Positions 1 to 8,757 are shown, numbered from the stretch's first letter. The stretch: DNA of 64,000 nucleotides from JAGLWW01 sp964640225 (GCA_964640225.1 CAZXFI010000002.1:44315-108314), one strand, 5' to 3'. A program made the numbers and translations. The notes: generated by a model not told the origin, from the letters alone.

Positions 1-735
1 GGAATACTTGAACTCCACGGAGCCCTTTTCCGTTTTATAGTGAGCTAGGGGGTCTCCTGTCTCCGACCAGAGCCACGCGGCCTCAAGAGAGAAAACCACA
101 AGAAGCCCCAGAATGAAAAACGCAAACGGCTTTATTTTTTCCTTTTTGTAAAGGAGCCAGAGAAAAAACACGGGAAGGAACACAAGGGCGGTTATCTTCG
201 TCAGGTAGGCCAGCCCCAGCGCTACCCCGGAGAGAAGGAAAAAATGCCCGCGCCCTTTCATGGCTTTCGCGAACAACGCAAGGGAAAGAATCACAAAAAA
301 AGCCAGCACAATGTCCGGTAATATTCTAGTTGAGTATATCACGTCAAGCGGGAAAAAAGAGACAAGGAAAGAGGACATGAGGCCTGTTTTTGCGTCAATA
401 AAAAATTTTCCAAGGTAGAAAGTGCATGTAATTGTCCCCAAGGAGCACAAAAGGCTCCACAGCCCGGCGGAGAACTCGCCCGGCCCGAAAAGATGGAAAA
501 GGAAAGCAATGGGATAGTTTATCATGAACCTGAAATTGAAGGTTTCCGCGGGGTTAACCGGACTGTCGTAATTGCCAAGACTGAACGTTCCCCTGTATAT
601 GGAATAGGCCTTGTTGTAGTATATGCCGTCGTCCTGCGGGTCTGATGACACCAGCCCGATGAAAAAATAAAGCCTTACAAAGAGAGCGAAAATTATTATT
701 AAGGCGAGCCAAAATTCAGGCCTGGCTTCCTTCAT
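1..735 (-). CDS. GT39/PMT-like membrane glycosyltransferase, N-terminal part
   Basis: The first 245 residues of a polytopic membrane protein that runs off the window edge. The N-terminus is a hydrophobic helix followed by an outward acidic loop (DPQDDGIYYNKAYSIY), as in the DD/DE loop of dolichyl-phosphate-sugar transferases of the PMT/ArnT/GT39 type, and at least four more hydrophobic segments follow. Such enzymes move a sugar from a lipid-phosphate donor to an acceptor on the outer face of the membrane. The ATG overlaps the stop of the radical SAM gene upstream by four bases (ATGA), so the two are probably cotranslated. It closes a five-gene run with two GT2 transferases that could make its donor. 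The family call rests on architecture and the acidic loop only. Confidence 0.72.
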   Translation of the reverse strand, partial: MKEARPEFWLALIIIFALFVRLYFFIGLVSSDPQDDGIYYNKAYSIYRGTFSLGNYDSPVNPAETFNFRFMINYPIAFLFHLFGPGEFSAGLWSLLCSLGTITCTFYLGKFFIDAKTGLMSSFLVSFFPLDVIYSTRILPDIVLAFFVILSLALFAKAMKGRGHFFLLSGVALGLAYLTKITALVFLPVFFLWLLYKKEKIKPFAFFILGLLVVFSLEAAWLWSETGDPLAHYKTEKGSVEFKYS

Positions 736-1742
736 CTTCTTAGCAAGTTTCCCAAGATCGTCTGGTAAGCCTCGCAAGGAGTCCAACACCCCGGACATTT
801 GTTTTTCTCAACAAGTTTTCTGGTTTCATCCGATTTCTCCGAGTTCCATATCTTCTTCAGGTCATAGCCGGCATTCCTGATGTTGCCGAGCTTTTTGTTG
901 AAAATCGTGCAGGGGTAAACGTTTCCTTCAGGGTCCATGTAACAGGAGGAAGACAGGGCCTTGCAGGGCAGAGGGGAAATCCCTGACTTGAGATAACTAT
1001 CCACGTTTTTCAGGTAACTCCTTTCAAGAAAGGATACGGGACCGAGGCCTTTTTTTGCTTTCATAAATTCCTCTATTTCTTCCCCGAATTTTTTCCTGTA
1101 GCCGCCGGGCGCACACCCTTTGTTGTTGAAGTAAACCTCGGACTCGTGGTAGAAGTTTACGTGAAAGTCGCTCATCTTCAGTCCAGGGACTGGTTTTTTC
1201 AATTCCTCAAAGGTTTCGCTGAGCTTTCCCGTGTTGTAAGGGGAAATCGTGTAGCCTATGTAGGTTTCCAGTCCCATTTTCCTTGCCCGGGCGAAAGTAT
1301 TGGAGGCTTTGTCCCAGCATTTTACGCCCCTTACTTTGTCGTGCAGTTCCCGGGGGCCGTCTACGCTTACTGTGAGGATGAACCTGGGAACGCTTTTCTC
1401 CAGCTCCTTGCAGTCACTCAGGATTTTTTCGGTAAGAATTCCGTTCGTGGTTATGTTAAGCAGGTAAGTCCCTTTCATTGATTTCGCTATATCAACCAGG
1501 TCTTTTCTAAGGAAAACTTCCCCTCCCGTGAGGTTCACCCAGGGAAAAACGTTTTTGCTGAAAAATTCTTTTACTTCCTCTGTTGAGAGCTCGCTACCGG
1601 ATTTTCTTTTCCATATGCCGCACGTCCTGCACCTTGAATTGCACCTGTAAGTCAGGGCAAAGGTCAGCTTGTACGGGCTTTTCAGCGTAATGAAATTTGA
1701 GGCAAGTGCCTTTGATGCCAGCGTTAAAGCTTCCTTAATCAT
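732..1742 (-). CDS. Radical SAM/SPASM-type protein
   Basis: A 336-residue radical SAM enzyme. The CxxxCxxC cluster motif is at C34, C38 and C41 (CNSRCRTC), followed by the GGE motif near residue 74 (NLTGGEV). The C-terminal quarter carries a second set of cysteines (LPCKA, SSSCYM, VYPC, then KCPGCWTPC), as in SPASM or twitch domains that bind auxiliary Fe-S clusters. The start ATG overlaps the stop of the DPM1-like gene by eight bases, and the end overlaps the GT39-like gene by four. Its substrate is not evident. Position inside a glycan operon suggests modification of a sugar, lipid or surface peptide, but that is inference. Confidence 0.85.
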   Translation of the reverse strand: MIKEALTLASKALASNFITLKSPYKLTFALTYRCNSRCRTCGIWKRKSGSELSTEEVKEFFSKNVFPWVNLTGGEVFLRKDLVDIAKSMKGTYLLNITTNGILTEKILSDCKELEKSVPRFILTVSVDGPRELHDKVRGVKCWDKASNTFARARKMGLETYIGYTISPYNTGKLSETFEELKKPVPGLKMSDFHVNFYHESEVYFNNKGCAPGGYRKKFGEEIEEFMKAKKGLGPVSFLERSYLKNVDSYLKSGISPLPCKALSSSCYMDPEGNVYPCTIFNKKLGNIRNAGYDLKKIWNSEKSDETRKLVEKNKCPGCWTPCEAYQTILGNLLRR

Positions 1743-2442
1743 TTAAAAAACCCAGTCTTATTTTCAGGGCGGTCATAAAAAATTCCAGTATATCTTCCCT
1801 GGAAAGCTTGCTGTTTCCCATGCTCCTGTTGTAGAATACTATGGGTATGGAGCCTACAATAAAACCGCTGGAAATACATCTGGCCATAATCTCCAGCTGG
1901 AATGCGTAGCCGCTTGATTTTATTTTATCCAAATTAACGGATTTTAGAACTTCTTTCCTGTAGGCCCTATAGCCCGTTGTGAGGTCTTTTATTTTAATAC
2001 CGGCAAGATTTCTTCCTATAAAATTTCCACAGAAGGAAACTGATTTTCTGTACCAATTCCAGCCAACAATCTCCTCCCTGGCTCCTATAACAACGTCAAA
2101 TCCTTCCATAATTTTCCTGATGAAATATGGTATGTATGAAGGGTCGTGTGACAAGTCTGCATCCATTTCAAATATCACATCCTTCCCGTCTTTCAGGGAT
2201 TCCTTGAAGCCTTTTATATACGCCGAGCCCAGGCCCATTTTTCTTTCTCTTCTCACGACCTTAACACTGTATTTTTTCAACTCTTCCAAAAAATCGGCCG
2301 TGCCATCCGGCGAGTTGTCATCAACAACCAGGACATCCCCTCTTATACCATGACTCTTGAATGTGTTGAAAATTTTTGGAATAAGGATTTTGATGTTTTC
2401 GATTTCATTGTAAGTAGGCAAAATAATTCTTGTTTCCATCAA
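1735..2442 (-). CDS. GT2 glycosyltransferase, dolichol-phosphate mannosyltransferase (DPM1)-like
   Basis: At 235 residues this has the length of single-domain DPM1 enzymes, which load a hexose from a nucleotide sugar onto dolichol phosphate. Family landmarks visible are the N-terminal ILPTYNE strand, VVDDNSPDGT, GLGSAYIKGF and the MDADLSHDP metal-binding motif, then a late VPI-like segment (VGSIPIVFYNR). There is no C-terminal membrane domain. It lies between a second GT2 gene (one base gap) and the radical SAM gene. The lipid-linked sugar it would make is the natural donor for the GT39-like enzyme at the end of this operon. The sugar cannot be told from sequence. Confidence 0.85.
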   Translation of the reverse strand: MMETRIILPTYNEIENIKILIPKIFNTFKSHGIRGDVLVVDDNSPDGTADFLEELKKYSVKVVRRERKMGLGSAYIKGFKESLKDGKDVIFEMDADLSHDPSYIPYFIRKIMEGFDVVIGAREEIVGWNWYRKSVSFCGNFIGRNLAGIKIKDLTTGYRAYRKEVLKSVNLDKIKSSGYAFQLEIMARCISSGFIVGSIPIVFYNRSMGNSKLSREDILEFFMTALKIRLGFLND

Positions 2443-2443
2443 A

Positions 2444-3109
2444 TCATCTTCCGAAAAGTTCGCATATGATTGTCTTAAGTATGTTCCACCCGTCCCTGAA
2501 GCTTCTCAGGTTCCCTTTCCCGTATTTTCTTGCCTTTTCAAAGCTGGGAACTTCCAGGACCTTCAGCTCCCCTTTGGCGGCCTTTATGGAAATCTCGGTC
2601 TCTATGCCGAACCCGTCCCTTTTCAGTTCCAGCTTTCTTACGGCGGATTTCCTGAAGGCCCTGTAGCCGTAGCAGAGGTCTGAGTATTTCTTGTGCCAGA
2701 ACAGGTTTACAATGGACACGAAGAACTTGTTGCCGAGTTTCCGGAAGATTGGCATGTCCTCGGTCCCCCCTCCCTGTATGAAGCGGGAGCCCATGCAAAC
2801 GTCGTAGCCGGCCTCTATGCCCGCCTTGAGAAGCAGGATTTCCCTGGGTATCATGGAGCAGTCCGCGTCCATGTTTATGACAACATCCCCTTTGGCGGCT
2901 TTCATACCGGCTCTCAGTGCCGAGCCCTTGCCTTTCCTGTCGTAAAGTATCCTGCAACCAAACTTTCTGGCTATTTTCACGGTCCCGTCCCCCGAATAAC
3001 CGTCCACAACCACTATCTCGCTCACGCATTTCATTTCTTTCAGTTCCTTGAGGACTATGGGCAGGTTTTTCTCCTCGTTCAGGGTGGGAATCACGACCGA
3101 AACTTTCAT
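2444..3109 (-). CDS. GT2 family glycosyltransferase
   Basis: A 221-residue GT-A fold transferase with VVIPTLNEEKNL at the N-terminus, VVVDGYSGDGT, GKGSALRAGM and the NMDADCS metal motif, then a conserved DLCYGYRAFRK segment and a C-terminal EVPSFEKAR stretch. This pattern belongs to the archaeal GT2 group related to dolichol-phosphate-sugar synthases. It overlaps the upstream exported-protein gene by four bases and is followed one base later by the DPM1-like gene. It may be a second lipid-linked sugar synthase, or may add a later sugar of an N-glycan. Confidence 0.85.
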   Translation of the reverse strand: MKVSVVIPTLNEEKNLPIVLKELKEMKCVSEIVVVDGYSGDGTVKIARKFGCRILYDRKGKGSALRAGMKAAKGDVVINMDADCSMIPREILLLKAGIEAGYDVCMGSRFIQGGGTEDMPIFRKLGNKFFVSIVNLFWHKKYSDLCYGYRAFRKSAVRKLELKRDGFGIETEISIKAAKGELKVLEVPSFEKARKYGKGNLRSFRDGWNILKTIICELFGR

Positions 3110-3900
3110 TTTTTCTCACTCCGTTTCAGGTAGATAAATATTGACAGGAGGGCAATAAATAGCGTCGCCAGAATCCATATAACACCGAATCCTTCCTTTG
3201 CCTCTAATATCCTTACCGTGCCCCTGGCATAAGAGGCGTGGTGTTTTCCGGAATCATATTCCAGGGAGGCCAGAACGGAATAGGTGCTTCCCACCAGGGC
3301 ATTCTGTGGCTCCATAACGTACTTTATTTCCCTTTCCTCAAAAGGGCCCAGCGCAACCGTTTTTTCGCTGTCGTCTACTTTTATCTCGTCGGGAAGGTAA
3401 ACCATGACTTTCACCTCCTTTGAATCCCCCTCAAGGTTTTTTATTTTCAGCTTCGCTTCCCCGGTTCCGGATTGGGGAACCTCAGCCGTTCCCATGCTGC
3501 CCGAGACGCCTGTCCCGTAATCCGCCACATTTTTAGTAAAATACCCGGCAACAACGGAAAAGGGGTGCCCGTTGGCATCGTGGTACGTTGTTCTTATGAC
3601 CAGGGGATACAGCCCTTCGGCCAGGCTGCCCTTTGAGGAAAAATTAAAGAAGCCGTACATTGATTCTCCCGGAGACAGCCTGTCCGCTTCCATTTTTCCC
3701 GAATATTCAAAATACGCTGAGGGTTCGGGCACGGCCTCAGCTTTGTAGGCCGACTCGTCGCCTTTCTGCTCCACGAAAACCCTGAATTCCCCCTCGCCCC
3801 CGTAAAGGGTTCCTCCCGACACGGTGGTTGCCATGGTTATGTATTTTGCGGCCGCGGCCGGAATCAAGAGAAGAAAAACCAAAACCAAGACAGCCTTCAT
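3106..3900 (-). CDS. Exported membrane-anchored protein of unknown function
   Basis: A 264-residue protein with a clear N-terminal signal peptide (hydrophobic LVLVFLLLIPAAAA, then AKY) and a C-terminal transmembrane helix (WILATLFIALLSIFIYL) ending in RSEKK, so the body faces outside. The ectodomain is rich in beta-forming stretches, and the second half (GEAKLKIKNLEGDSKEVKV to the EEREIKYVMEP region) resembles CARDB/NEW3-type immunoglobulin-like domains in pattern. That likeness was judged by eye. It is the first gene of the glycan operon and could be a glycan acceptor or envelope protein. No enzymatic motif was seen. Confidence 0.75.
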   Translation of the reverse strand: MKAVLVLVFLLLIPAAAAKYITMATTVSGGTLYGGEGEFRVFVEQKGDESAYKAEAVPEPSAYFEYSGKMEADRLSPGESMYGFFNFSSKGSLAEGLYPLVIRTTYHDANGHPFSVVAGYFTKNVADYGTGVSGSMGTAEVPQSGTGEAKLKIKNLEGDSKEVKVMVYLPDEIKVDDSEKTVALGPFEEREIKYVMEPQNALVGSTYSVLASLEYDSGKHHASYARGTVRILEAKEGFGVIWILATLFIALLSIFIYLKRSEKK

Positions 3901-3931
3901 AACAAATCTTTATTCCCCATCAATATAAATT

Positions 3932-4843
3932 TCATTTCTTAAGAAGGACGACTCTGCTGTGCCTGCTCTCGTCTTTTACGGAATAGCCGCAACTTTCCTC
4001 TATTTTCCTTGAAAACTCCCTTATCTCGGGGTGAAGGGGCATGGCCTCGTAAGGAAGCCTGTTCCTGGAGAAGCCAACGCTCATAAAGCTTTTCACTTCA
4101 AGAAAATCGGGCTCATACTTGTCCACGAGCTTTGCGTAAAGCTCGGGTTTGACAAAGTTCAGGCCCTTGACAAGGGTAAGTCTGACCACGGTGTTGCATG
4201 AAAAATTCTTCAAAAGTTCAAGACTTTTCATTATTCTATTCCAGCAGTCCTCAATGGGCACGCAGGTCTTGCGGTAGGTTTCCCTGTCCGGGGCGGGAAG
4301 GGTTACGTAAAGGTTCGTGGGTTCTTCCAGTTTCTCCAAGGCCTGAGGGTTCGTGCCATTTGTTACCAGAAATACGGAAAATTTCCTTTTCCTGAAAGCC
4401 TGCACAAGCTCCGATATTTTGGGGTATTCGGTTGGCTCTCCTGCCAGGGATATCGCTGCCTGGTTGGGATTCCATGCCTCCCTTACCTTTTTTTTATCCG
4501 CCTTCTCGTTTCCCCTGAAGCCGGACAGGAGCTCCCTCTGCGCCTCTATGCTCTCTTCTATTATGTCATCGGGCTCGTCCGCAGTCCCCTCCCACTTGGG
4601 ATAGGTGATGCTCGTGTCGCGCCAGCAGAATCTGCACCTGTGCTTGCAGAAAGGCACGGCCGGGCTCATCTGCAGGCAGCGGTGGGTTTGTATCCCGTAA
4701 AACTTCTGCTTGTAACAAATCCCGTCCCCTACCAAGGATTTTCTGGTCCAGGAGCAGGTCTTCACCGCGCTATGTTTATGCGCGCCAGCAAACCTGTAGC
4801 CGATTTTCTCCAGTCTTTCTACGTCCTTTTCAGAAATAATCAT
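3932..4843 (-). CDS. taw1: tRNA 4-demethylwyosine synthase
   Basis: A 303-residue radical SAM enzyme that turns N1-methylguanosine-37 of tRNA-Phe into 4-demethylwyosine. The second Fe-S cluster motif typical of archaeal TYW1/Taw1 is present as C30, C43 and C56 with the family spacing of 13 and 13, followed by the radical SAM CxxxCxxC at C66, C70 and C73 (CKHRCRFC). Further family landmarks are HRCLQMSPA, SLAGEPTEYP and FLVTNGT. The gene is monocistronic. A TTTTAAA-type box about 25 bases before the ATG suggests leaderless transcription. Confidence 0.93.
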   Translation of the reverse strand: MIISEKDVERLEKIGYRFAGAHKHSAVKTCSWTRKSLVGDGICYKQKFYGIQTHRCLQMSPAVPFCKHRCRFCWRDTSITYPKWEGTADEPDDIIEESIEAQRELLSGFRGNEKADKKKVREAWNPNQAAISLAGEPTEYPKISELVQAFRKRKFSVFLVTNGTNPQALEKLEEPTNLYVTLPAPDRETYRKTCVPIEDCWNRIMKSLELLKNFSCNTVVRLTLVKGLNFVKPELYAKLVDKYEPDFLEVKSFMSVGFSRNRLPYEAMPLHPEIREFSRKIEESCGYSVKDESRHSRVVLLKK

Positions 4844-4944
4844 AAAATTAATAAAAAAGGCAGGTTTAAAAGCTTTTAAAGCATGTCACATCTTTAAAGT
4901 GGTTAAAATAGAAAGATTTAAATACTTTTAGGTAGTAACATATT

Positions 4945-5026
4945 GTATTGCAACTTTCGTTGCAAATATCTGGAACCTTGTTTCAGATATACCCAAACAC
5001 CACACCCGAGAGGCATTTTTGCCGAT
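4945..5026 (+). ncRNA. Candidate small RNA: tandem hairpins behind a TATA box
   Basis: Between taw1 and rnz, a TTTAAATA box near 4917-4924 faces right. About 25 bases later come two adjoining perfect hairpins: 4948-4965 (7-bp stem TTGCAAC/GTTGCAA, loop TTTC) and 4966-4990 (7-bp stem ATATCTG/CAGATAT). A short GGCA/TGCC hairpin follows at 5012-5023. The transcript would run into the 3' end of rnz on the opposite strand. No tRNA, C/D-box or known RNA pattern was recognised. The TATA box could instead belong to leftward transcription toward taw1. Confidence 0.35.
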
Positions 5027-5035
5027 GACCCATAA

Positions 5036-5959
5036 TTACCCCAGTTCTATTTCCTTCAGGTCGTGGGAAGCTTCCGTTTTCGGAAAAAATTTTCTTGCCT
5101 CCTTTTGCAACGCTTTTATGTTCCTGTATCTTCTGGAAAAATGCGTAATAACGAGCCTCTTAACGCCGGCCTCTTTGGCTATTCTGGCGGCCTCCGTCAC
5201 ACTTGTGTGCCTTCTTTTTAAATATTCTTTCTTTTCAGAAATCTCGTCTTCCATGAAGGTCCCGTCATGTATGAGCAGGTCGGCATTCCTGGCCAGGCTT
5301 TCCAGGCCTTTGCACGGTGCGGTATCCCCGGAATAAACTATTTTTTTGCCGGGAGTCCTGACGGCCAAGTCCCTTATTCCCACGGTCTTCCCGCCGTGTC
5401 TTATTTTTCCCTTTTTCTTCAGCTCCTCCAGAACGGGCCCCTCCTCAAGCCCCAGTTTTCTGGCCTTTTTCATGTCTATGTTCCATCTGTCTTTCTCCTC
5501 CAGGCAGTATGCCACTGCAGGAACCGAGTGCTTCACGGGCACGGAGAGTATCTTGTAGTCTTCGTTCTCAAAAATTTTTGATATGTCCTTTCCCTCAAAA
5601 TTCACGTCAACGGCTTCCAGCTCAAAGCCGAAATCCCAGTAGCTCAGCTCCGAGAAGGCGTCTATAAAGCGCGAGGCCTCTGGTCCGTAAACGGCAAGCG
5701 GTTTTTTCCTGTTCTCCAGGTTTAGGGTTTCTATCAGGCCTATAAGCCCCGCAAAATGGTCCGCGTGCCAGTGGGTTATGAAAATCCGGCTTATTTTCAT
5801 AAAGTGCAAAGACGCCTCCATCATCCTGACCTGGGTCCCCTCGCCGCAGTCCCAGAGCATCGTTTCCCCGTTGTAGTCTATGAATATGGATGGATGACCC
5901 CTTTCGGGAGTGGGTATACTGGAACCGGAACCGAGAAAAACAAGCTTTATTTTTGTCAT
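5036..5959 (-). CDS. rnz: Ribonuclease Z (tRNA 3' endonuclease)
   Basis: A 307-residue metallo-beta-lactamase fold nuclease that trims the 3' trailer of tRNA precursors before CCA addition. The zinc motif THWHADH is at residues 62-68. Other landmarks are FLGSGSSIPT at the N-terminus, VKHSVPAVAY, YSGDTAPC and LVITHFSRRY. The length matches the short RNase Z form of archaea. The CCA-adding enzyme lies at 41.3 kb. The gene stands alone, diverging from the exported AMMECR1-like gene over a short AT-rich promoter region. Confidence 0.93.
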   Translation of the reverse strand: MTKIKLVFLGSGSSIPTPERGHPSIFIDYNGETMLWDCGEGTQVRMMEASLHFMKISRIFITHWHADHFAGLIGLIETLNLENRKKPLAVYGPEASRFIDAFSELSYWDFGFELEAVDVNFEGKDISKIFENEDYKILSVPVKHSVPAVAYCLEEKDRWNIDMKKARKLGLEEGPVLEELKKKGKIRHGGKTVGIRDLAVRTPGKKIVYSGDTAPCKGLESLARNADLLIHDGTFMEDEISEKKEYLKRRHTSVTEAARIAKEAGVKRLVITHFSRRYRNIKALQKEARKFFPKTEASHDLKEIELG

Positions 5960-5997
5960 GATTTTAATTTAATAAAGAGTATATTTAAGTGAGTGTT

Positions 5998-7737
5998 ATG
6001 AAGTTCAGGAAAGTCTACCTGCTTTTTTCAATACTGCTTCTTTACAGCGTGATTATGGCGGTCAGCCTTCCCGAAACCGAGAAAATCCACACGGAGACCG
6101 AGCCGCTCGGCGAAAAGCAGGTCATTGCTCTTTATGCCTACCACGTGCTAGACAGCAAGTTCGGACTAAATTCCACTTATGAAAGGGGTATCGCAGACAG
6201 GGATTTTGATATGATGTTCCTGACAATAATGCACAACAACTCCATAAAGTGCTGCATGAGCGGAACCGGCAGCAATTTTTCCCTCTACACAGAGGAGGCC
6301 GTGGAAAACTGCATAAACGACGAGAGGTTTGGAGGGATTCTGAAAAAAGAGGAAACAGGCAACGCTGAGCTTGTGTTCAATTTTCTTTCAAACAGGACGC
6401 GCATAAACGGGACGCTCAAAAATCTGGAGAAGGAGATAGAATTGGGAATACATGGCATAGAGGTTGAAAAGGAGGGAAAAAGAGCTTTTTTCAAGGAATC
6501 CGTTCCCATAACCAAGAATTACGACCTGGAAAAAACCATGGAGAGGCTCTGCCAGAAGGCGGGGCTTGACTCTGCCTGCTACGAAGACCCGCAGACGGAG
6601 ATTTACAGGTACGACACGGAGACCTTCAAGAGTGACAGGGAAAGCGTGGAAGACCTCTACAGGTACAACGTTCTTATGGAAACGGATGATATAGACAATG
6701 AAATGCTTTATGAAAGGGTTTCAATGGCTAGGTCCTGGTTCCTGAAAAACATCAACAACGGCACCGGAATCCTGGAATACGTTTACTACCCCAGCCTGGA
6801 TGAATACTCGCCTGACAACAACCACGTCAGGCAGCTTGCCACGCTTTGGGCGATGAGCAAGGCCAGTAACTTCCTCAACGACACCGCCCTCAACCGGGTT
6901 GCGGAAAACACGCTTGATTTTTACCTTGGTTACAGGGTATGTAGGGAAGACTATTGCTATTTGGAAATAGAGAACAGGTCCAAGCTGGCATACAGCGCAT
7001 TCCTTATTCTTGCCCTGATAAACAACCCGGATTACCCTGAGAGCAAGGAGCTGCAGGAATCCTTTGCAAGGGGAATCCTTTCCCTGCAGAACGGAGACGG
7101 CTCCTTCAGAACTTATTTTCTTTCAAATTCCACCAGCGGAACGGATTATTACCCCGGTGAGGCCATGCTTTCACTCATGACGCTTTACCGGAACACGGGG
7201 AAAACCGCGTACCTTGACTCCGTTATAAAGGCTTTTCCTTATTACAGGGATTACTGGAGAGGGAACAAGAACACTGCCTTTGTTCCGTGGCATTCGCAAA
7301 CCTACCTGCTCCTGTACAATGAGACCGAAAACCCGGAAGTAGCTGATTTCGTGTTTGAGATGAATGACTGGCTGATTCTAAACTACCAGATAAGGGAGAG
7401 CGAATACGCGGACGAGATAGGGGGTTTTCCGAAAGGCAAACCCAGGAATTCCGCCTCCTCTTATCTTGAGGGGATAAACGACGCCTACGTTCTTGCAAAA
7501 ATACTAGGAGACGGATACCATTCGCAAAAATACGGGGATTCCGTTAGGGAGGGAACGCGCTTCATACTTCTCACGCAGTACACGAAGGACAACGCCTTCT
7601 ACATAAGCAACCAGGAGCGCGCAATCGGGGGCTTCAGGCACTCCCTTGAAAGGAACGACCAGAGGAACGATTACACACAGCACGCAGTGATGGCTCTCAT
7701 GAAGGCTTATAAAAACGGAATTTTCAACGCGAGGTGA
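5998..7737 (+). CDS. Exported protein: AMMECR1-like N-terminal domain plus alpha/alpha-toroid-like domain
   Basis: A 579-residue protein with a signal anchor (VYLLFSILLLYSVIMAVSL). The N-terminal 200 residues read like an AMMECR1-type domain: IKCCMSGTGSNF in the place of the family's LRGC(I/V)G motif, FLSNRT, ELGIHGI, FFKESVPIT and a YRYDTETF end. The rest is helical with repeats such as LATLWAMSKASN, ILSLQNGDGSF and PGEAMLSLMTLYR, typical of (alpha/alpha)6 toroids like terpene-cyclase or glycosidase folds. ATG at 5998 was preferred over GTG at 5989 because it leaves a compact signal. A second AMMECR1 protein is at 28.2 kb. Function is unknown. Confidence 0.8.
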   Translation: MKFRKVYLLFSILLLYSVIMAVSLPETEKIHTETEPLGEKQVIALYAYHVLDSKFGLNSTYERGIADRDFDMMFLTIMHNNSIKCCMSGTGSNFSLYTEEAVENCINDERFGGILKKEETGNAELVFNFLSNRTRINGTLKNLEKEIELGIHGIEVEKEGKRAFFKESVPITKNYDLEKTMERLCQKAGLDSACYEDPQTEIYRYDTETFKSDRESVEDLYRYNVLMETDDIDNEMLYERVSMARSWFLKNINNGTGILEYVYYPSLDEYSPDNNHVRQLATLWAMSKASNFLNDTALNRVAENTLDFYLGYRVCREDYCYLEIENRSKLAYSAFLILALINNPDYPESKELQESFARGILSLQNGDGSFRTYFLSNSTSGTDYYPGEAMLSLMTLYRNTGKTAYLDSVIKAFPYYRDYWRGNKNTAFVPWHSQTYLLLYNETENPEVADFVFEMNDWLILNYQIRESEYADEIGGFPKGKPRNSASSYLEGINDAYVLAKILGDGYHSQKYGDSVREGTRFILLTQYTKDNAFYISNQERAIGGFRHSLERNDQRNDYTQHAVMALMKAYKNGIFNAR

Positions 7738-7741
7738 TTGT

Positions 7742-8230
7742 TTGTCTAAGAAGCTGGTGGTTTTTTATTCGTTTGAGGGAAACACCAAGTTTGTGGCCGA
7801 GGCCATAGCAAGGTCCGCCGGATGCGATTTGTTGGAGCTAAAACCCGAGAAAGAAATAAAAACAAGGGGTTTCATGAAATATTTCTGGGGAGGCCGGCAG
7901 GTAATAATGAAGAAAAAACCGAAACTCCTTCCGCTCGGCAAGAAACCGGAGGGCTACGACCTGCTTTTCATAGGCACTCCCGTGTGGGCGTCCAACTTTG
8001 CGCCTGCCTTGAGGACTTTCCTGTCCGAAAACAGACTCAAAGGCAAGAAAATAGCGCTTTTCTGCTGCTACGGAGGCAGCCCGGGAGAAGCGCTGGAAAA
8101 CATGAAGAAAGAGCTTGCCGGTAATTCCATAATAGGGGAAATCGGCTTCAAGGAGCCAAAAAACAGCGGGGAAAGCAGGAAAAAAGCCGAAGAATGGGCC
8201 AGAAAGATGATTTCCGGGGCAGGTTTATGA
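7742..8230 (+). CDS. Flavodoxin family protein
   Basis: A 162-residue flavodoxin fold. The FMN phosphate loop is SFEGNTKFVAEAIA near residues 9-22. Later FMN-contact segments are FIGTPVWASNFAPALRTFL and FCCYGGSPGEAL. The start is TTG, four bases after the stop of the upstream gene and preceded by GAGGTGATTG, a good Shine-Dalgarno match. The 3' end overlaps the ATG of the Sua5 gene by four bases. It is likely a cytoplasmic electron carrier or a flavodoxin-like reductase. Its partner is not evident. Confidence 0.85.
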   Translation: MSKKLVVFYSFEGNTKFVAEAIARSAGCDLLELKPEKEIKTRGFMKYFWGGRQVIMKKKPKLLPLGKKPEGYDLLFIGTPVWASNFAPALRTFLSENRLKGKKIALFCCYGGSPGEALENMKKELAGNSIIGEIGFKEPKNSGESRKKAEEWARKMISGAGL

Positions 8231-8757
8231 TTCTCACAAAGGAAGACTCGGGCAGGATAAAAGGGCTAATGCTGGAAGGCCTGGTGTTTATATACCCAAC
8301 GGACACAATTTACGGCCTGGGCTGCGACGCCACCAGCGAGAAGTCCGTGAAGAGGATTAGGGACATGAAAAAACGCGAAAAAAAGCCCTTTTCCGTGATA
8401 GCCCCCTCAAAAAAATGGATTCTGGAGAACTGTTTTGCGGAAAAAGAGGACCTTGTAAAACTGCCAGGCCCTTATACGCTTGTACTTAAACTCAAGAGAA
8501 AATGCGTGGCATCAGGTGTGAACCCGGGATTGGAGACACTAGGCGTGCGCATCCCCGACCACTGGTTTTCAAAGACCGTGGGGGAGGCCGGAATCCCTGT
8601 GGTAACCACTTCCGTCAACGTTTCCAGCCAAAAATTCATGACATCAATTGACAACATTGACGTTAAAATAAGAAAATTAGTGGACTTCATTGTTTATGAG
8701 GGCCCCTTGCGCGGTAGCCCTTCGGAAATAATTAACCTGACCGCAAAAACGCACTAG
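8227..8757 (+). CDS. Sua5/YciO/YrdC family protein, threonylcarbamoyl-AMP synthase
   Basis: A 176-residue YrdC domain that makes threonylcarbamoyl-AMP, the donor for t6A at position 37 of ANN-decoding tRNAs. Landmarks are YPTDTIYGLGCDAT, MKKREKKPFSVI, LPGPYTLVL, TLGVRIPDHW and TTSVNVS. The protein is only the YrdC domain (TsaC-like) without the C-terminal Sua5 extension common in archaea. The ATG at 8227 overlaps the flavodoxin stop as ATGA, so the two are translationally coupled. Its 3' end overlaps convergent asnS by four bases. Confidence 0.9.
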   Translation: MILTKEDSGRIKGLMLEGLVFIYPTDTIYGLGCDATSEKSVKRIRDMKKREKKPFSVIAPSKKWILENCFAEKEDLVKLPGPYTLVLKLKRKCVASGVNPGLETLGVRIPDHWFSKTVGEAGIPVVTTSVNVSSQKFMTSIDNIDVKIRKLVDFIVYEGPLRGSPSEIINLTAKTH

